A stretch of DNA of 9,784 bases. Origin: Verrucomicrobiota bacterium. Lineage in GTDB: Bacteria; Verrucomicrobiota; Verrucomicrobiia; Opitutales; Seribacteraceae. The position numbers were made by a program, and so were the translations under genes. Positions 9,501 to 9,784 of this stretch are shown one piece after another. Positions within the stretch are counted from its first letter, which is position 1. The number at the start of each line of letters is the position of its first letter. The stretch covers positions 1 to 9,784 of the forward strand of contig JACNJI010000203.1 in the NCBI GenBank assembly GCA_014382645.1. Direction: 5' to 3'. Below the pieces are notes generated by a model. The model searched no databases and was not told the DNA's origin. It was given only the letters and a program-made list of their open reading frames with translations.

Positions 9501-9784
9501 GCGAGGCCATTCTTGAGTGCGAACTCTCGACATCCTTTGGGAAAGCGACTACCGCACCTCTTGGTTTCACCAACTGGCCGCTATACGAAGGTCGATTCGT
9601 GGGGCAGGCCTTGCTCCGTCTTGGCGGTTCGGGCAGTCCCGAAGTTATCCCTGCGGGGGTTGATGCTCCCAGGAATCTTTCCGGGGGCCTGGTTTCTCCC
9701 GAGGAAGAAGTAGAGTCTGATGGACCTGATCTTACGATGCGAGTCGTAAACCTTTCCGGAGCGGAGCTAGTCCCGGTTGGCTAT
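3539..9784 (+). CDS. Giant exported TPR and multi-beta-domain protein, C-terminus outside window
   Basis: The frame is open for all 2082 codons to the right edge, with no stop, so the full protein is larger. The ATG at 3539 is the first after an in-frame TAA at 3512-3514. A signal peptide follows: Arg7, a hydrophobic stretch at about 10-24, and a likely cut after IFA at 22-24. Residues about 30-1110 look like a long TPR/alpha-solenoid; the clearest TPRs are near 241-370 and 970-1105, for example AEEIFDD and KARNIFRSVLERVP. Then come acidic beta units at 1124-1205 and 1270-1328, a discoidin-like domain at 1336-1503 with a nested small domain, a PA14-like domain at about 1572-1641, and further beta units at 1722-1770, 1811-1908 and 1955-2030. 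No catalytic motif is seen. It is probably co-transcribed with the preceding gene, 62 bases upstream, with which it shares the beta unit. I infer a surface or periplasmic scaffold or adhesin-like role. The coding frame is certain; the function is not. Confidence 0.92.
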   Translation, partial: MNLNILRSSGLMALASAIVGPIFAQDEGLDKASTRAADLEAQVRKLDASTVEGANVLLELIDLYHENARGFGLIRAGKIFVKTHRDHPRHKEIMLKLLDGHLILSRNEDIVSTARQFIEFYKQDGSAKQVARDLGEVLERQNKKMEAAKGFEQAWRFSGEKDLESGFRAVRLFGESSVGGAKECGRLALEMLNHLNGTPAIELGMYAFYRCSNGNWDRKGAIAIGEKLIQRNLIPDPNRRGYLHYTIAGHLWGAGQRVNAVAHYRKAWEQQRDNEGYLRQLISVLYESSSKAGELKPLVEDYKRRYPKNRSYLGQVLSNLAHAYARDKQLSPAVSTAAQAIVHEPGARDIASYYVRWMYELGENRLPEAERILRESFGKVEPGQRHFIRYALAFEVYRDRMKDANRARNEVRQMLREESPNDGKVSSAMNWFLSGAPDEGAFRRDAEELIKYAEANGHLSHFRSWLQGWAKGTGSTDLEKGNRKWFKQRLKNLGNNRDVAEWTAFEKAIAANKPNAFLSLSKKLNTEQKFVRFHGELGFDYRHYVGDKDRPLAIPHYKELARRFAKDASRASAWLEASNYGNVGDRLEALRHFLQADLVNESNRWHEAYRAAHEAKDDNLLRQVHQYVAKAEGQFGKNLGYLSSNVSLLLDRNMTNEANEYVNRYAGVDSDNAEFRNAVHLRLRDADENAKAREFDKWRKADNDQHGAFASDYAEILFAKKDWNNFTRVLNEARSRQNQRPFRGFTFDAGKTNSWISSVRLDKEISEADKIRVLQSLRDLDIYNYSIFAKLALLQMDSQKPKTEIERLKALRSTLLRADNSSHGWNTALGFAQAALTAGDHVGGATLLTAAQSYAGNVPASYKENGRGLLAQAYSRIGGIGMTIDKDSPLAPLMEILLQLRLGDRERALEAYLSQRQLFDKHRSELPLELILFAAESHVAAGGDENHGRVEDLLAVWLVKNGESVNFSDPEKASVRLLLARNYFKWLRYDAARSEFTTVKNSYPDGEDAMEAVFGIGETFMAQKNYVKAEEIFDDLANSRDRKVVIRAEFMRGLLASRQGDRDKARNIFRSVLERVPDVKLANETLYNLAEVYGLEQRYMDQLQLLRAVGRLGQSSKRWHEPGVALSIVVQDSDLGISRGHTTIPVHIRTEPGGDVEKVGLVSGGAGKGLFMAEIPTALGIASKGDRVLQLKGNDVVTVDYPEEFKKEFRFHMLGTNEIHIAADADFDAASSLVIEDGDAEESFTDELVADDKKDDDELELSSEGRPTNQIKPGNFIYMRVKDADRDLTDGADKSLVKLEATSGDSVTVELQETAPSSGIFLGRAKTGELPAGALASDVSIGSNPLMSIDKDVDSAWISEPDGATPKWLIVDLKDVYDVTDVTIRSPNQPVPTSTWTYRDVKGQDHALSLDDDGSYETKVGDAVKKGKWSYEGAEDRFTLTPVEGNATAMIFNSDTGRFEVESNGNPHLRDGRLERGNQAPVRMRLRGSHDGRFWYELARFPSEPVAKDMGLGKGKMTRRVYVSPGNVNLHSWDAFATRLDGREPEETMEVSELDWMLSTEVAEEGGKEAKKARVVVWSGLYAQLKAGATRFNVLADNAAIMVNGKLVLPGDEKVIRKARSVDVFLEAGAHELTVVAYVHNPQLGTLVTRARENPNVEQVAIGAFRPADFDLSGIDLAEDSKKEEQKVKLAKKGSNWNFSIPPSHLRHVELIFDEYVGQSLAINQVEVKAGDKLLVPTEADVLAMAENDVLEITAGDVVTASYVDEFARGGLKNRLLTKTLTATYYNAKIRPISYEFVRSGNGQVNQTEKDLMRIDPGERIVIEVTDYDMDVTAEVDKLSIEVFRNSDAPMRLEAIETGENTGVFRTEVDTSVEEEEGKLAVSVGDRVNLRYVDPQNTFPGHSFAREGLVFVRQPTDGAVRIVETRYVRSTLGQPKATYLPRREESDEVVGFAYEMPLAVEVIDPDAAKDSLSTIRVKVLVGEGNSSREAILECELSTSFGKATTAPLGFTNWPLYEGRFVGQALLRLGGSGSPEVIPAGVDAPRNLSGGLVSPEEEVESDGPDLTMRVVNLSGAELVPVGY
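6908..7153 (+). repeat. Beta repeat unit 1 of the giant protein (degenerate copy)
   Basis: Residues 1124-1205 begin right after the TPR region with VVQDSDLGISRG, contain GAGKGLF where other copies have TGVF, and close with GNDVVTVDY at 1193-1201. The closing strand resembles GGDVVDVTY in the preceding gene's product. As in that protein, the degenerate copy comes first after the TPRs. A strongly acidic linker, including DDKKDDDELE, follows at about residues 1235-1262. Confidence 0.55.
7346..7522 (+). repeat. Beta repeat unit 2 of the giant protein (classical copy)
   Basis: Residues 1270-1328 carry the full signature without interruption: the acidic loop KDADRDLTDGADK (1282-1294), the strand pair TSGDSVTVELQETA, and the turn SSGIFLG (1317-1323). 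The Asp residues at 1283, 1285, 1287, 1290 and 1293 are spaced as in calcium-binding loops. The closing GD-V-x-Y strand is missing here, and a discoidin-like domain follows directly. Confidence 0.65.
7544..8047 (+). other. Discoidin-like (F5/8 type C) domain with a nested small domain
   Basis: Residues about 1336-1503. The first half has the F5/8C (PF00754) pattern: SIDKDVDSAWIS (1348-1359), then PKWLIVDLKDVYDVTDVTI (1366-1384). The last strand pair, MRLRGSHDGRFWYELARF (1484-1501), is the usual S-x-DG-x-x-W ending. Between them, at about 1394-1465, sits a small unit with TWTY, a DDDGSY turn, GKWSYEG and RFTLTP. This resembles the short W-x-W / DG / G-x-W beta modules common in PVC proteins. 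F5/8C domains often bind carbohydrates or lipids; the ligand here is unknown. Confidence 0.55.
8252..8461 (+). other. PA14-like beta domain core
   Basis: Residues about 1572-1641 follow a PA14-type (PF07691) order: VVVWSGLYAQLKAGATRFNV, then ADNAAIMVNGKLVL (the residue pattern of the D-x-A-x-x-x-x-G-x-x-V strand), then VFLEAGAHELTVVAYVHN. PA14 domains often bind glycans. The segment is shorter than a full PA14 domain of about 140 residues, so either the first strands at about 1513-1570 have diverged or this is another jelly-roll domain. Confidence 0.4.
8702..8848 (+). repeat. Closing part of a beta repeat unit in the giant protein
   Basis: Residues 1722-1770 contain DVLEITAGDVVTASYVDE at 1749-1766, the closing strand of the acidic beta unit. 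It is the best match to the closing strand of unit 1 in the preceding gene's product. The opening D-x-D-x-D loop is not visible upstream. The unit may therefore be partial, or its start may lie in the poorly conserved stretch at about 1690-1740. Confidence 0.5.
8969..9262 (+). repeat. Beta repeat unit 3 of the giant protein (most complete copy)
   Basis: Residues 1811-1908 hold every element of the unit: the lead-in RIDPGERIVIEV, the acidic loop TDYDMDVTAEVDK (1826-1838), the turn IETGENTGVFRTE (1856-1868), and the closing strand VGDRVNLRYVDP (1884-1895). It is the best template in the window for defining the repeat. Neighbouring units differ strongly in sequence, so the array is old and not a recent tandem duplication. 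Confidence 0.7.
9401..9628 (+). repeat. Beta repeat unit 4 of the giant protein (diverged)
   Basis: Residues about 1955-2030 open with PLAVEVIDPDAAKDSLSTIR, keeping D1964, D1966 and D1970 of the acidic loop. They have LYEGRFVG (2015-2022) where other copies have TGVF-x-G. The unit is followed by a Gly/Pro/Glu-rich linker and then by what may be the first strand of a further unit at residues 2064-2082, cut by the window edge. Confidence 0.5.

Overview
The window carries three genes, all on the + strand: the 3' part of a DUF1501-family gene, a complete gene for an exported 814-residue TPR protein, and the first 2082 codons of a giant exported protein whose gene runs off the right edge. There are no RNA genes, insertion sequences, CRISPR arrays or phage genes. 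The base composition looks even throughout, with no sign of a recent insertion. DUF1501 proteins are most numerous in the Planctomycetota and Verrucomicrobiota (PVC group). Two exported multidomain TPR proteins and starts without Shine-Dalgarno sequences fit that group too. I therefore infer a PVC bacterium, more likely Verrucomicrobiota, but no marker gene here proves it.

Layout: positions 1-878 hold the DUF1501 C-terminal two thirds. Positions 879-1031 are a 153-base gap that probably holds the promoter of the next unit. Positions 1032-3476 encode a signal peptide, N-terminal TPRs, two beta-type repeat units (the second interrupted by two inserts, the longer one acidic) and C-terminal TPRs. 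After a 62-base, almost purely pyrimidine spacer, positions 3539-9784 encode a signal peptide, an alpha-solenoid of about 1100 residues, and then a string of beta domains: acidic D-x-D repeat units, a discoidin-like (F5/8 type C) domain with a second small domain nested in it, a PA14-like domain, and more acidic repeat units up to the window edge.

The main observation is that the second and third genes are related beyond both having TPRs. In each, TPRs are followed first by a degenerate and then by a classical copy of the same acidic beta repeat, in the same order, with recognisable alignment. I read them as a paired system of exported proteins, probably co-transcribed, acting in the periplasm or at the cell surface. 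TPRs would serve protein assembly, the acidic repeats perhaps calcium-dependent rigidity, and the F5/8C and PA14-like domains carbohydrate or surface binding. No catalytic domain is visible in either protein, so the function remains unknown.
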